A stretch of 64,000 nt of DNA from Rhabditoides inermis (lineage: Eukaryota > Nematoda > Chromadorea > Rhabditida > Rhabditidae), in contig CAWZYM010000066.1 of the NCBI GenBank assembly GCA_963966185.1, positions 186,001-250,000 on the forward strand, given 5' to 3'. This document shows positions 1 to 10,649 of the stretch, piece by piece. Within the stretch, counting starts at the first letter, position 1. Each line of letters opens with the position of its first letter. A program made the position numbers and the translations under genes. The notes under the pieces are model-generated. The model did not search any database. It was not told the origin of the DNA and saw only the letters and a list, made by a program, of their open reading frames with translations.

Positions 1-155
1 GCTTCATTAGAATTGCAAATCACCTTCATTTCACTAAAATCAGACCGCAAAGCGCGCGATTCGCGCGGTCGAATGGTCTTGCGCGAACCGAAAGAGCGGC
101 TAAATGCGATGAAATGATGTCTGGAAAATATGCGGCAAGATGGCTGCCGTCCCGT
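1..155 (+). repeat. Dispersed repeat, inverted partner at 11508-11660
   Basis: This stretch matches, in inverted orientation, 11508-11660. Both share the run from the Gln-poor 'tgcaaatcacctt' part through the cgcg-rich core (gcgcgcgattcgcgcggtc) to 'gatgtctggaaaatatgcg' and 'agatggctgcc'. It is therefore one of two copies of an interspersed repeat. The left edge lies outside the window. No coding potential was recognised. From 156 to 680 I see no gene; the ORFs there are short and featureless. Confidence 0.75.
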
Positions 156-680
156 GAACCGGGGGGACACCCTATAAGTTATGCAACTTGTTTCGATAAT
201 GTCTCATCATTTGTCTCATTTCTCAACCGTCTCAAATGGGGGAAGATAATGAGGAGGCCGTACATGGGATGCAGGCGTCTCGAAATGACGCGCGATTCCG
301 AACTAACGCTTTCGCGAATCTCGAATGAACGGCAGCGTCCGCGCGCGTGGCATGGGCGTGCAATCACGCCGCTCATTTCTCGCACTCGAGAATCCCGAAT
401 CAACGCGCCTGTCTCGTCTCGAAATGACGACGCGCATGATTCTCGAATTCGAGACTTGCGCGGCCCAACACCACTGTATCAGAAAATCAACGTGAGAATA
501 CTCATATTCGATTCACGATATGAGTAACAAGTAACTTGTTTTTTTGGTTTGCTGATTTCTTTTGGTGTACTGACACATGTCTTGTTTTTGTGGTACTGAT
601 TTCGGAATTTTTAACCACAACAAATATTTATTAGATGCAAACCAATAGTGATATTATTTCTGTATTCTGGATAATTCTTA

Positions 681-882
681 TTAGTGCAGGCAGTCTCTCT
701 CCTCGCCGGGAAACTTTCCAGCCAGCTGGATCGTTCCAGCGTCGTACACTTTCTTCGCAGTCTGAAACCCTCTCTCTCTCTCTCTCTTTCTCTCTCTCCC
801 TTTTTCTCTCTTTCCCTTTTTCTCTCTCTCCTTTTCTATCTCTCTCCCTTTCTCTCTCTCTCTCCCCCCCCCTCTCTCTCTG

Positions 883-920
<38 letters not shown>

Positions 921-1491
921 CACTCTACCTTTCCATCGGAGATGTAGCTATCCGGGATCTTGATGGTGAACTTACGCTGGCACGGCTGAAACGTAACACT
1001 TCTTATAAGCAATACGTTTTGCGAAACGTACTAGGATATCGTCGCAGTCGTGGTAGATGTTGAGCTTAGGGTCGATGGAAGTGAGCTCATCCGTGTGTCC
1101 CTTGATTTCGAAGCGACCTGAATCAGGCAGTGAAAGACTCTAAGTCTACCGTAACCCACCCTGTCCGTCGGTCTTTCCTGCCGCCATCAGGTCATCAGCG
1201 TCCGCGCCTGTAAACAAAACAGTAAACTACTAAACGAACATACATACAAGTAAACAACGCACCTCGGTCATCGTCGTATAGTTTGACGGCGACTCCGGCG
1301 GCCGGTTTGCCATTGCACATAAGAGTGCCCTTTACCTGCAACACACGAACGTATACGTGTTTGTCAGACAATGCATGGTCGTTGTTGTAAGACGAGTAGC
1401 CTGAGTGTGAGGAACTGACTCCGGAGGACTGAGTCCTTCCGAGGAGGGCGGCTGCACAGCCCACCAGAGCAAGAAACACAACCAGATTCAT
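681..1491 (-). CDS. Transthyretin-like (TTR-like) family protein 1, six exons
   Basis: Exons (descending): 1491-1420, 1335-1263, 1207-1160, 1117-1032, 985-929, 761-681. All junctions are GT-AG and phases agree, giving 138 aa. The N-terminus MNLVVFLALVGCAAA is a typical signal peptide, followed by the family's GRTQS motif. Then come [22 protein letters not shown], an acidic DADDL turn, [20 protein letters not shown], and a C-terminal ERDCLH. Length and cysteine pattern fit the nematode TTR-like family, small secreted beta-sandwich proteins. A C. elegans member, TTR-52, bridges phosphatidylserine on dying cells to CED-1, but family functions vary and none can be assigned here. Intron 5 (762-928) is largely a CT microsatellite on the plus strand. 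Relative to its two neighbours, one codon is missing after the HDC motif and the two terminal basic residues are absent. Confidence 0.93.
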
Positions 1492-1634
1492 CTGAAACGG
1501 ATGGTTCACACAACTGCTGGAAAAATAAGCTAGCAAAACACTTCTCGAGCGATTCTTCTCTTATAAGGCGTCTCGAGCGATCAATCACTTCACACATAGA
1601 AGTAGGAGAGCGGTGACCGCGACAAAGGTCGCAG

Positions 1635-1695
<61 letters not shown>

Positions 1696-1837
1696 TCTCT
1701 ATCTTTCTCTCTAACTCTTCACAAAGTGACTTCATTTCACACTTTAGGTCAACTCAAAACATACGACAACACGTCATATTTCATCATATCGAATTCTTTA
1801 TTAATAGGCACACACCACACACGTGTTGTTTACTTGT

Positions 1838-2566
1838 TTACTTCCTGTGGAGGCAGTCTCTCTCCTCCTTGGGATACTTTCCAGCCAACTGGATTGTTCC
1901 AGCGTCATACAGCTCCTTCGGCACCTGAAAGAATACGGTAAGTTGATACTGTAGGGTTACGGTAACCATCTCAAAATACAGTACCTTTCCGCTAGTAATG
2001 TACTTGTCGGGAAGGAAGATGGTGAACTTGCGCTGGCAGGGCTAAAAGAGAGGGATGACGAGAGAGAGAGAGAGTGTGTGTGTGTGAGAGAGAGAGATTA
2101 GAGAGAGGGGGGAGGACGCGTTTACCTTGATTCCGTCGTTGCAGTCGTGGTAGATGTTGAGCTTGGGGTCGATGGAAGTAAGTTCATCAGTGAATCCCGA
2201 AAGCTGGAAGTTTCCTGAAAAATAACAAATTGATAAACAATCAACAAAAGCCAAATTTCTTGAGTTTGTTGATTCACCGTTTGAATCGGTCTTTCCGGCA
2301 GCCATCAGATCATCCGCGTCGATTCCTGAAAGAATACAGTAGTACAAGGCTACAGTACCTAGCGATCGCACCCCTGTCATCATCGTACAGCTTGACTGTG
2401 ACTCCGGCCGCCGGCTTGCCGTCACAGATCAGCTGACCTTTGACCTGAATCAAATGATATTCAAATGATAGTGATGTTTGTATGTACTCACTCCAGCGGA
2501 CTGGGTCCTTCCGAACAGAGCGGCAGCAGGCAACGCTACGCAGGCCAGCACAACAAGCAGTTTCAT
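1838..2566 (-). CDS. Transthyretin-like (TTR-like) family protein 2, six exons
   Basis: Exons: 2566-2492, 2444-2372, 2325-2278, 2214-2126, 2041-1985, 1924-1838. The predicted protein is 142 aa. The signal peptide begins [16 protein letters not shown] and is followed by LFGRTQSAG. Conserved TTR-like blocks are [47 protein letters not shown] and ERDCLHRK. Exon lengths (75, 73, 48, 89, 57, 87) are the same as in the third gene of the cluster. The protein is expected to be secreted. Spacing to the neighbours is 346 bp downstream and 306 bp upstream, compatible with separate promoters or with a nematode operon; the sequence does not decide. Confidence 0.93.
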
Positions 2567-2872
2567 CACTGAAAAGAGATCTGAGACACTGACCGGAACA
2601 TATTTATCGAAAAGTCAAAGCTGTTTTGGCGAACAAACGGAAAGGAGCGAAGTTGTGTGCCCATATATAGGACGGGCACACATCAATCACTTCTCGTAGC
2701 CACCTAGGTGAGAAGAGTGGAGATGCGACAGACACACAGAGGACACAGCCAAACACGTTGGCCGACACACACACAAAGGTCGACCATTGTTTACCTAAAC
2801 AACGAACGAGGAGAACGAGTTTATCGATCAATATTTACAGCTTGTTCACATGTTTGTTTGTTGTTTGTCGTT

Positions 2873-3387
2873 TCACACTCGGTGGAGGCAGTCGCGGGTT
2901 TCTCCGGCGAACTTGCCAGCCAGCTGTAGAGTTCCAGCATCATAGATGCGCTGCGCAACCTGCAATCGAGAATACACATCCAACTCTGTGTGGGGAGGAG
3001 TCGAACACGCACCTTTCCACTCGAGATGTACGAATCGGGGAGCATAATGGAGAACTTGCGCTGGCACGGCTGAAAGCAACGACACGCTAAGTTGAAGGGA
3101 TACTGTAACTTACTGTACAATGCTGCGGGATTCTCTAAACACTCACCATGAGGCCGTCGTTGCAGTCGTGGTAGATGTTGATCTTGGGGTCGATAGAAGT
3201 GAACTCGTCAGTGTGTCCAGACAGCTCGAAGCGACCTGCAATGACCCTCTCCCTCTCCCCCTCTCCTTCGCTCCCTCCCTTCCTCCCTCTCTCTTCCCTC
3301 CTTCCCCTTTTCTCACCCTGGCTGTCCGTCTTTGTAGTAGCCATCAAGTCATCAGCATCAATGCCTGCAATATATGATTTCATTCTC

Positions 3388-3427
<40 letters not shown>

Positions 3428-3653
3428 CACCCCTGTCATCGTCATACAGCTTCACCAGCACACCAGCCGCCGGGTTTCCGTCGCACATCAGAATACCTTT
3501 CGCCTGAAGACTCGCATGATAGGCACGCACGTACGGTCCGTAGTTGCGTACGTACTCTTCGTACGCTCATTGACTCACCCCAGCCGACTGAGTCCTTCCG
3601 AAGAGGGCGGCAGTGGGAACGGCGAGAACGAAAGCTACCAGCAGACAACGCAT
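2873..3653 (-). CDS. Transthyretin-like (TTR-like) family protein 3, six exons
   Basis: Exons: 3653-3579, 3503-3431, 3364-3317, 3235-3147, 3069-3013, 2959-2873. The protein is 142 aa with signal peptide MRCLLVAFVLAVPTAA, then LFGRTQSAG. The TTR-like blocks are [60 protein letters not shown] and RDCLHRV. Same exon structure as gene 2, so the cluster arose by tandem duplication. It is the most upstream gene of the minus-strand cluster. Introns 2 and 3 contain CT/GA microsatellites. Ligand or partner cannot be inferred. Confidence 0.93.
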
Positions 3654-4344
3654 GCTAAATGAAAAATGGAACTCCAACAAAAAAAAAATGAAAAATGGAA
3701 CTCCAAGTGGGAAAGTTTAGTACACATAACAATCAACTTGAGAAGATGACACTTTTCAGCAATGCGACCGATGACATCACAGACGATGGAAGAGTGATGG
3801 ATTATGGATACAATATACAATGTACGAAGTAGAGGAGGCGCAGCTAAGAACACCGATTCTGAGTCAACCGAAGTGCGTTGCGAATAGACCGGAAGATGTT
3901 TTAATACCTACCTATCTTATCGATCAAAACTGGCGTGCGATAGTCTCGCAGTGAAATGGGAAGGTCGTCGGTCTGTTGTTTTCGCGTGAGAATCTTTCGA
4001 AGATGGCTATCGCACGCCGAGTTTGGCAAAACGGTTACCCAGTATCTTGTCATCAATGTTTTCTCAGTAACCCTTAGATTGTGATCTGGAATCAGAATGA
4101 AAGAATACCTGTATGCAATAAAAGTTAACATTAACATTAACGCATGATATATCTGAATCTGTAAGTATAATGTAAATTTTAAGTCTCTTTTTTCATATTG
4201 ATTTACTGACGGAACATTTACTTATGTGTATGCCACATGCCACATCATATTATTCATAGAAAGTCACAACACAAAATCATGCGCTGAATACCAATCAACT
4301 GCACTGATTCGATAGTTTCTGGAAAACGGGGCAGACATTGTACA
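3654..4344. other. Intergenic, probable divergent promoter region
   Basis: This gap separates the divergently transcribed TTR-like cluster (minus) and the 19-exon gene (plus), so it should hold both promoters. A near-duplicate of about 20 bases (aatggaactccaa...) occurs at 3661-3700. No ORF with recognisable features was found. Confidence 0.4.
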
Positions 4345-4543
4345 ATGTATAGTCTACTCGTGTTTCATCTACAAGTACAAGTAAGTGTTAGATTCCTTAT
4401 AGAAAATACTTTCCCAGAATCTTGTTTACAACTTCTCCTCTCCCCGGCAAACAGTGTGGCCCCAGAAACATGGAGACGGAGATGATGCTACCAAGTTCCA
4501 TATAAGGTGAATTTCTCTCTCTATCCCCCCTCCCCCTCTTCTC

Positions 4544-4584
<41 letters not shown>

Positions 4585-7500
4585 GAGATTCCATCCCTTC
4601 TATCCCTATCCTCGAAGAGGGCCGTACAATCTCTCTCATCGTGGCAAAGAAGCCCTATCGAACGACATGGTATGCAATGTCGCATGATTCTGAAACAATG
4701 AAATCTGCAGGAACATCGCTCTCGAATCGCCCACTGATGTGATTCTCGACATAGTGTTCACTGGCATCGCACTGACACTCGCGCACACTGTCAGTATCCC
4801 TTCTCTCTTCGCTCCCCCTCTCTCTCCTCTCTCTCGCTCTCTCCTCCCCCTCTCCTCTCTCCCCCTCTCTCTAGCTCTCTCCTCTCTTCTCACTCTCGCT
4901 CTCTCCTCCTTCTCCCCCTCTCTCTCCTCTCTCTCGCTCTCTCCCCCCTCCCCTCTTCCCCCCTCTGTCTCGCTCTCTCCTCCCCCTCTCTCCTCTCTCT
5001 CGCTCTCTCCTCCTTCTCCCCCTCTCTCTCCTCTCTCTCGCTCTCTCCCCCTCCCCTCTTTCCCCCCTCTGTCTCGCTCTCTGCCCCCCCCTCTCTCCTC
5101 CTTCTCTCCCTCTCTCTCCTCTCTCTCGCTCTCTCCTCCCTCCCCTCTTCCCCCCTCTGTCTCGCTCTCTCCTCCCCCTCTCTCCTCTCTCTCGCTCTCT
5201 CCTCCTTCTCCCCCTCTCTCTCCTCTCTCTCGCTCTCTCTCCCCCTCCCCTCTTTCCCCTCTCTGTCTCGCTCTCTCCTCCCCCTCTCCCCCTCTCTCCT
5301 CTCTCGCTCTCCTTTCTCTCGCTCTCTCCTCTCCCCCTCTCTCTGATCCTCTTCCAGATAGGCAGTGTGACTGTGGCAGCAGGCACTATCGTAGCGTCTC
5401 CTTCCTTGCTGGCTTCTCTGGGCGGTACTGTTCCGTTGAAAGTGGATATAGCGGTGGAAGCAGATAGATACAATGTGTTCATCAACAACGAACTAGCAGC
5501 CCACATGGAACACGCCTTGGATATGTCTGCGGTAGGAGAGGAGGGAGGAGTGGATGCGAGACAGAGGGAGGGAGGAGTGGATGCGAGACAGAGAGAGGGA
5601 GGAGTGGATGCGAGACAGAGGGAGGGAGGAGTGGATGCGAGACAGAGGGAGGGAGGAGTGGATGCGAGACAGAGGGAGGGAGGAGTGGATGCGAGACAGA
5701 GGGAGGGAGGAGTGGATGCGAGACAGAGGGAGGGAGGAGTGGATGCGAGACAGAGGGAGGGAGGAGTGGATGCGAGAGAGAGGGAGGGAGAAGTGGATGC
5801 GAGACAGAGGGAGGGAGGAGTGGATGCGAGACAGAGGGAGGGAGGAGTGGATGCGAGACAGAGGGAGGGAGGAGTGGATGCGAGACAGAGGGAGGGAGGA
5901 GTGGATGCGAGACAGAAAGAGGGAGGAGTGGATGCGAGATAGAGAGAGGGAGAAGTGGATGCGAGACAGAGGGAGGGAGGAGTGGATGCGAGACAGAGGG
6001 AGGGAGGAGTGGATGCGAGAGAGAGGGAGGGAGGAGTGGATGCGAGACAGAGGGAGGGAGGAGTGGATGCGAGACAGAGGGAGGGAGGAGTGGATGCGAG
6101 ACAGAGGGAGGGAGGAGTGGATGCGAGACAGAGGGAGGGAGGAGTGGGTGCGAGAAAGAGGGAGGGAGGAGTGGATGCGAGACAGAGGGAGGGAGGAGTG
6201 GATGCGAGACAGAGGGAGGGAGGAGTGGATGCGAGAGAGAGGGAGGGAGGAGTGGATGCGAGACAGAGGGAGGGAGGAGTGGATGCGAGACAGAGGGAGG
6301 GAGGAGTGGATGCGAGAGAGAGGGAGGGAGGAGTGGATGCGAGACAGAGGGAGGGAGGAGTGGATGCGAGACAGAGGGAGGGAGGAGTGGATGCGAGACA
6401 GAGGGAGGGAGGAGTAAGGGAGTGTAGGTGGAGTCCGTGACTACCAACGGCCTCACTGTCTCCAATCCAACCGTGTCTCCGAAGGTCCCCGATTGTGGAA
6501 AGTCGCTACTACCTAATGAGCTGCCGATAAGTATGGAACATTTCATGAAATTTAACATTGTAAAATGTTTTAGCGCATGCGTTCAAGGCTACAATTGAGA
6601 ATTTACCTGAAGTGGATGGAAATACGAACAACTGTGAGATGTATACGGTGGGAGGAGAGGACAACACATTCAATCGAATCGGACTGCGGCAGGAGAACGG
6701 GAAGGTGACTACTATACATAGCATCTTACAATCTGCATAGTTCCCTTAGTATAGTGTTAGGAGAATAATTTGATCTGAATCGTCCCCCTAGAATTACGGT
6801 AGGAGAATAATTTGACCTACATCGTCCTTTTATGGTTACGGTAGGAGAATAACTTGACATGCATCGTCCCCTTAGCTTTACGGTACGAGAATAACTTGAC
6901 GTGTGGGTTCAGAGAAGATGAGAGAATTATGAAAAAACTGATGTTTTCTACTTGTTTTCAGCTGTTCTCGTTCACTCGAGTGAACGGCGTGGAAACAGAG
7001 AAGATGGGAGTGATTCCAATGGGAGGATCGTCCATATATCAGCTGCCCAAGGACAAACACACTCTGATGGAAGTGGTGATTGGTAAGACAGTAGTGTCAT
7101 ATATCTTTCTCGCTTCATACGACCATTGTTGCAGGTCAGTTTCACGATCGTTTCTCTCTCAGTATTCCTTCTATCAACGTCGACATTATCAAGCCGTACT
7201 TCAAAAGCAAGTCCAGCCGACTGCTGGGAGTGAGTCTGGCTAACCGACAAAACACACTCCCGTATTCCAGATGTTCAACGGTCTGCAATGGAAGAACTGC
7301 AAGGTTCGAGACTACACAACCGAACCCGCCTCGACGCAAACGAAAAGGACACTGCCCGTAGACAAGAAAGTGGTCGAGTTGGAGGTGGGTGATGTCACTT
7401 CCATCTCTCAGAATGTTGAGTCTTTGTCATTTGTTTGTACTCACTCATTCAGCTCTCACCTCGACGTTCCGACATTGGAGAGCTCGTTTCTATCGACGGA

Positions 7501-8697
7501 TACTTTGCCGCAGCGAAACAGTAACTAAACTAAAATTACTAGTTACAAAGCTAGTTTAGAACGATGGTAATTCGTCTGATGGACGCGTATCAGAAGGCGC
7601 TGTGTATGATTGCTATCAACAACGGCATCTCGAAGTTGATGGTGCAGACGCTGTCTTCTGATCAGGCAGTTGAAAAGGAAGACGTGTTCGTGTATCCACA
7701 ACCCAACGACCGCGGATTCATATCCGTCCTGCTCACGTGAGAGAGTGGGGGGAGAGAGAGAGGGGCAGAGGGGGAGAGGAGGAGAGAGAGGGGGAGAGAG
7801 GGGGAGAGGAGAGAGGGGGAGAGAGAGAGGGAGAGGGGGGAGAGAAGAGAGGGTCAGAGGGGGAGAGGAGGAGAGAGAGGGGCAGAGGGGGAGAGGAGGA
7901 GAGAGAGGGGGAGAGAGGGGGAGAGAGAGAGGGGGAGAGAGAGAGGGGGAGAGAGAGAGGGAGAGGGGGAGAAAAAGGGCGAGAGGGGGGAGAGAAGAGA
8001 GGGGAGAGAGGGGGGAGAGGGGGAGAGAAGGGGGAGAGGGGAGGGGGTTGAAGACAGTGAGAGGACACGTTCAGAGTGACTGGCAAGACGAAAGAGGTGG
8101 ATCTGAGGGTGAACCACAAGCGTATCGCGGTGCCGAGCATGCGACTCGACTCTCTAACTTCCATATCCGTCGACCCAATGCAAGGATTCCGATACACCAG
8201 GAATATGCTCCTCCATCCCACACAATTCAAAGCGAGTACCGACTAGATTACATATTATGATCTCTCAATTTCAGGAAGATGAGAATAATGAAAAAGTGAT
8301 TGAATTGTGGAAAACGCAGGGTGTGATGAGTGGACTGCAAGTCGGTGAGAGGGGAAAAGGATGAGAAAAGATGGAGAAATGACCCCTATTAACAGGCTCG
8401 TTCTTTCAATTCTCCGTGCTTCTCACTCAGGATTTCTACTTGGCTGTTCGCGAGAATATCACAGTAGACGAGAAGACTCAACGATACAAAGGAGAATCAT
8501 TCCCACGAGCAGAACACATACGATTCTCACGCAACAGCAATATGAAGACGGTGGGCAGATCCCGCCCACTCATGCCCCGCCCACTTTCAGGTGGCGATCG
8601 ACAGTCAGACACCGGATGGAGGGAGCAGCTATCACGAAGGGGATGAGGGAGACATCAAGAGGATGTACATCACACAGAATAACATATACACGGTGAG

Positions 8698-8743
<46 letters not shown>

Positions 8744-8815
8744 AGAGAGAGGACGGAGCGAGAGCGAGAGAGAGAGAGTGGGAGGAGGGGGAAGAGAGGA
8801 GATGAAGAGAGAGAG

Positions 8816-8858
<43 letters not shown>

Positions 8859-9258
8859 GAGAGAGAAATAGAGAGAGAGAAAAAGATTTCAGGAGTGCAA
8901 CGACTCTCCGCCTGACGCAATCGAGAATGACTCCCTTCTATCTTTTAAGATTCTCCTACAGGAGGACGGATTTCTCGTCAGTCCAACCCGTCAACCACTA
9001 TCAATCGATAATTCGATATTCAGATCAACCTTAACGATCCCTGGACGCACGACAATACACTGATAAACGAGGAGACGACAACGTTCATGTATCCATACCG
9101 CTCACCGCACTATTTCCCGCAAACAAACAAGGTACAGTACAGCCTACAGTATCCGTTACCGAGCTACCGTATTCCAGCTGCGTCAACACTACCTGGCGAT
9201 ACGCGGCGACGTCTACAATCTGCGATTCGGCAGAGGACAGAAAATCATCGAAATATGA
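4345..9258 (+). CDS. Unrecognised 19-exon protein, 662 aa, possible galectin-like segment
   Basis: Exons: 4345-4380, 4418-4506, 4586-4669, 4711-4789, 5358-5531, 6428-6530, 6574-6704, 6962-7082, 7135-7229, 7271-7384, 7453-7520, 7560-7736, 8075-8231, 8275-8340, 8431-8550, 8591-8692, 8893-8976, 9024-9131, 9178-9258. Every phase matches and the total is 1989 nt, strong evidence for a real gene although no family was recognised. The start is the first in-phase ATG and is less certain than the rest. An early segment reads GTVPLKVDIAVEADRYNVF then INNELAAHMEH, resembling the F-x-V-x-V-N strand of galectins, but the sugar-binding H-N-R motif is not seen. Related-looking blocks recur late (DFYLAVREN; LRQHYLAIRGDVYNLRFG), hinting at repeated beta-rich domains. 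The intron after 8231 is GC-AG (gcgagt). Introns 4, 5, 12 and 16 are swollen by simple repeats. The gene structure is firm; function is unknown. Confidence 0.82.
4800..5345 (+). repeat. CT-rich low-complexity intron with higher-order structure
   Basis: Pyrimidine-only (C/T with rare G/A) sequence fills intron 4 of the 19-exon gene. It is made of recurring blocks such as ctctcgctctctcctcc and ccctctgtctcgctctc, so a longer compound unit is duplicated over the basic CT repeat. The long ORFs it contains on both strands are Ser/Leu/Pro or Arg/Glu low complexity and are not genes. Confidence 0.9.
5533..6416 (+). repeat. 24-bp minisatellite in intron 5, about 37 copies
   Basis: The consensus unit is gagtggatgcgagacagagg plus gagg (24 bp). 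Copies are nearly perfect, with variants gagagagg, gaaagagg and one gatag. Because 24 is a multiple of three, reading frames stay open for hundreds of bases on both strands. The array begins directly after the splice donor at 5532. If the intron were retained, the upstream exon would read on through GGVDARQRE repeats until the stop at about 5940. Confidence 0.95.
6737..6900 (+). repeat. 42-bp minisatellite, four units, shared with 58.58-59.04 kb
   Basis: Units of about 42 bp start taggagaataatttgac and end near ttacgg, within the intron 6705-6961. The same motif in inverse orientation makes up the larger array at 58580-59045. Confidence 0.85.
7738..8050 (+). repeat. GA-rich low-complexity intron
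   Basis: Compound (GA)n/(GGGGAGA)n repeat filling the intron between exons 12 and 13 of the 19-exon gene. It directly follows the GTGAGAG donor. ORFs through it (Arg/Glu or Ser/Pro) are repeat artefacts. Confidence 0.9.
8698..8886 (+). repeat. GA microsatellite intron
   Basis: (GA)n repeat with interruptions occupies the intron between the exons ending at 8692 and starting at 8893. As elsewhere in the window, it begins a few bases after the GTGAG donor. Confidence 0.9.
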
Positions 9259-9415
9259 ACCGACGAAAAAACGAAAATCGCATATATAATAACTGCGCGT
9301 TTTATCAACAAAAAGCCAAATTATATGTTGGTTGGGATTGGGATGCCTCCCGGGTGAAAGAAGCCGGCGAGTTTGAGAGGAATCGAATTGCGATGTGGGT
9401 GCGGGCTTTATTTCG

Positions 9416-9605
9416 CAGATCGTTGAACACACCTGTGACCAGCCAACACCGAACCCCTTCTTGTATTCGTCTACGTCGATTACGAGAAGACTTCCGATCG
9501 ACTAGACGACAGATACGTCGCCTTGTCAACAGGGCTATGTGACAACGGCTTTTTCAGCGTTCTAATAGTCGACGACCACATCACATCGACTCGGACAGAA
9601 TGACA
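9416..9605 (+). mobile_element. Small reverse-transcriptase relic (LINE fragment)
   Basis: In one plus-strand frame this reads LVFVYVDYEKTSDRLDDRY and then CDNGFFSVLIVDDHI. This resembles the LINE reverse-transcriptase block around F-x-D-Y-x-K-A-F-D and the following helix. It is short, out of frame at its flanks and has no intact ORF. The call rests on that one motif, so a decayed LINE insertion is likely but not certain. Confidence 0.4.
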
Positions 9606-9784
9606 ATCTGAATGGCATGACCAATGAGATGGTCGATTGGCTGACAAAGAGAGAAATGCGAACGATAATGATAATTGGCGAATGTTATAGTCGGATTGGA
9701 TCCTATATGCCATCCGTGACAATTCACATGTTGTGCAGTTTTGTGCAACACAACATGTATGTCATCAAATATCCAAAACGCTGT

Positions 9785-9862
9785 CTTGAGTGGGAATCGA
9801 ACCCGCGGACAGGCCGCGGTGATTATGCGATGGCGGCGCACACTACCACTGCGCCATAGAGG
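9785..9862 (-). pseudogene. tRNA-like sequence (left arm of foldback)
   Basis: On the minus strand it has an A-box-like TGGCGCAGTGGTAGTGTG and a B-box-like GGGTTCGATTCCC. The acceptor-stem ends do not pair convincingly and flanking bases match the foldback arm, so this is a tRNA-derived part of the element, not a functional tRNA gene. Confidence 0.6.
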
Positions 9863-10035
9863 CAGTGGTTGAGAGATCGAAGAGAGAGCCCATCTAGCTC
9901 CACTGGCCTCTTCAGTGTACAATGATGAGAGATAACGAGCAACTATATCTGCGAGATTCATAATGATCCGCTATATTCACTTATTCGTGTATGTTATGTC
10001 ACGGCAGATAAACATTATTATTATCTCTCAGTATG

Positions 10036-10126
10036 AGCCCCCTCAATGGCGCAGCGCAGTGGTAGAGCGCGCCACCAGCGCGCGATCGTTGTGAGCTGCC
10101 CAAGAGTTCGATTCCCTCTCACAAAG
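10036..10126 (+). pseudogene. tRNA-like sequence (right arm of foldback)
   Basis: It contains TGGCGCAGCGCAGTGGTAGA (A box, with a small GCGCA duplication) and GAGTTCGATTCCC (B box). It runs directly into the arm sequence gttttggatatttga that is also found, inverted, in the left arm. Box spacing is enlarged, so it is unlikely to yield a normal tRNA. Confidence 0.6.
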
Positions 10127-10221
10127 TGTTTTGGATATTTGAAGATATACACGTTGTGTTGCACGAAACTGCACAACATGTGAAATGTCACAGATGGCAT
10201 ATAGGATCCAACCCGACTATA

Positions 10222-10612
10222 TGACAGAGCGCGAATTGCCGAACGAACGGGGATAAAGAGCGAATGGGGGCGGCCTCGCCTCCGAGAGCCGCCTCCCAGC
10301 CGCTCCCACCCCCGGTATCGATCGCGCCTACTGTGGGCTACGGTAGCTACAGTACCCCTCCCCCTCGCCACTCATCGTGATCATCGACAGGCGATGGGGA
10401 TCGATGCGTACGTGCGGCTCTGGAGGTAGTGCTCGGCAGTAGGGGCTGCAGGGACGGGGCAGGCAACGGCTCCGACCAGACAGCAGGAGCACCTGAACCG
10501 ATAGAAGGGGGAGGGAGACACCCCTTTAGTGGGCCCGCGATCGGATCCGGGCACCGCTTCTCGCTAAACGAGGAAATCAGCGAGTTAGAGATGGCCACGT
10601 GTTCACCGAAAA
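10222..10612. repeat. Interspersed repeat, second copy at 21666-22015
   Basis: The run from gaacgaacggggataaagag through gggggcggcctcgcc, ccggtatcgatcgcg and ggctacggtagctacagtac closely matches 21690-21900. The right end (gcttctcgctaaacgagg) resembles the tRNA-like head seen at 21980. The repeat is therefore probably a tRNA-headed SINE-like or composite element on the minus strand. No protein coding is supported. Confidence 0.7.
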
Positions 10613-10649
10613 AATCTTGAGCTGCGAGCTTATTATATGTACTAAAAAT

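Larger units (their letters stand above)
9688..10219. mobile_element. 532-bp foldback element with tRNA-like arms and TA target duplication
   Basis: Outer arms of about 95-100 bp are inverted repeats. The left begins TAGTCGGATTGGATCCTATA and the right ends with its near complement (...ggatccaacccgacta). Each arm continues inward into a tRNA-like sequence, left on the minus strand and right on the plus strand. The flanks show a TA duplication at 9686-9687 and 10220-10221. The repeat at 21640-21680 shows the uninterrupted site (gaatgttatgac) with a single TA, which confirms a mobile insertion and its exact borders. TA duplication is typical of Tc1/mariner-type transposition; no transposase is present, so it is non-autonomous. 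Confidence 0.85.

Noticed and set aside
635..1063. ORF at 635-1063 and other plus-strand ORFs opposite the TTR-like genes
   Set aside because: Antisense shadows of TTR-like exons joined through a CT microsatellite.
4739..5506. Ser/Leu/Pro and Arg/Glu ORFs at 4.74-5.5 kb
   Set aside because: Pure CT/GA low complexity within an intron; only the ends (4739-4789 and 5358-5506) are true exon sequence.
5482..6558. Long ORFs on both strands across 5.5-6.4 kb (up to 358 codons)
   Set aside because: They arise from the 24-bp minisatellite, whose unit is a multiple of three and free of stops in several frames. Flanking exons with consistent phases show this is intron.
7670..8260. 196-codon Arg/Glu/Gly-rich ORF
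   Set aside because: Formed by reading through the GA-rich intron between two exons of the 19-exon gene.
9785..10126. Functional tRNA genes at 9.8 and 10.05 kb
   Set aside because: A and B boxes are present, but acceptor stems fail, box spacing is abnormal in one, and both lie in inverted arms of a mobile element.
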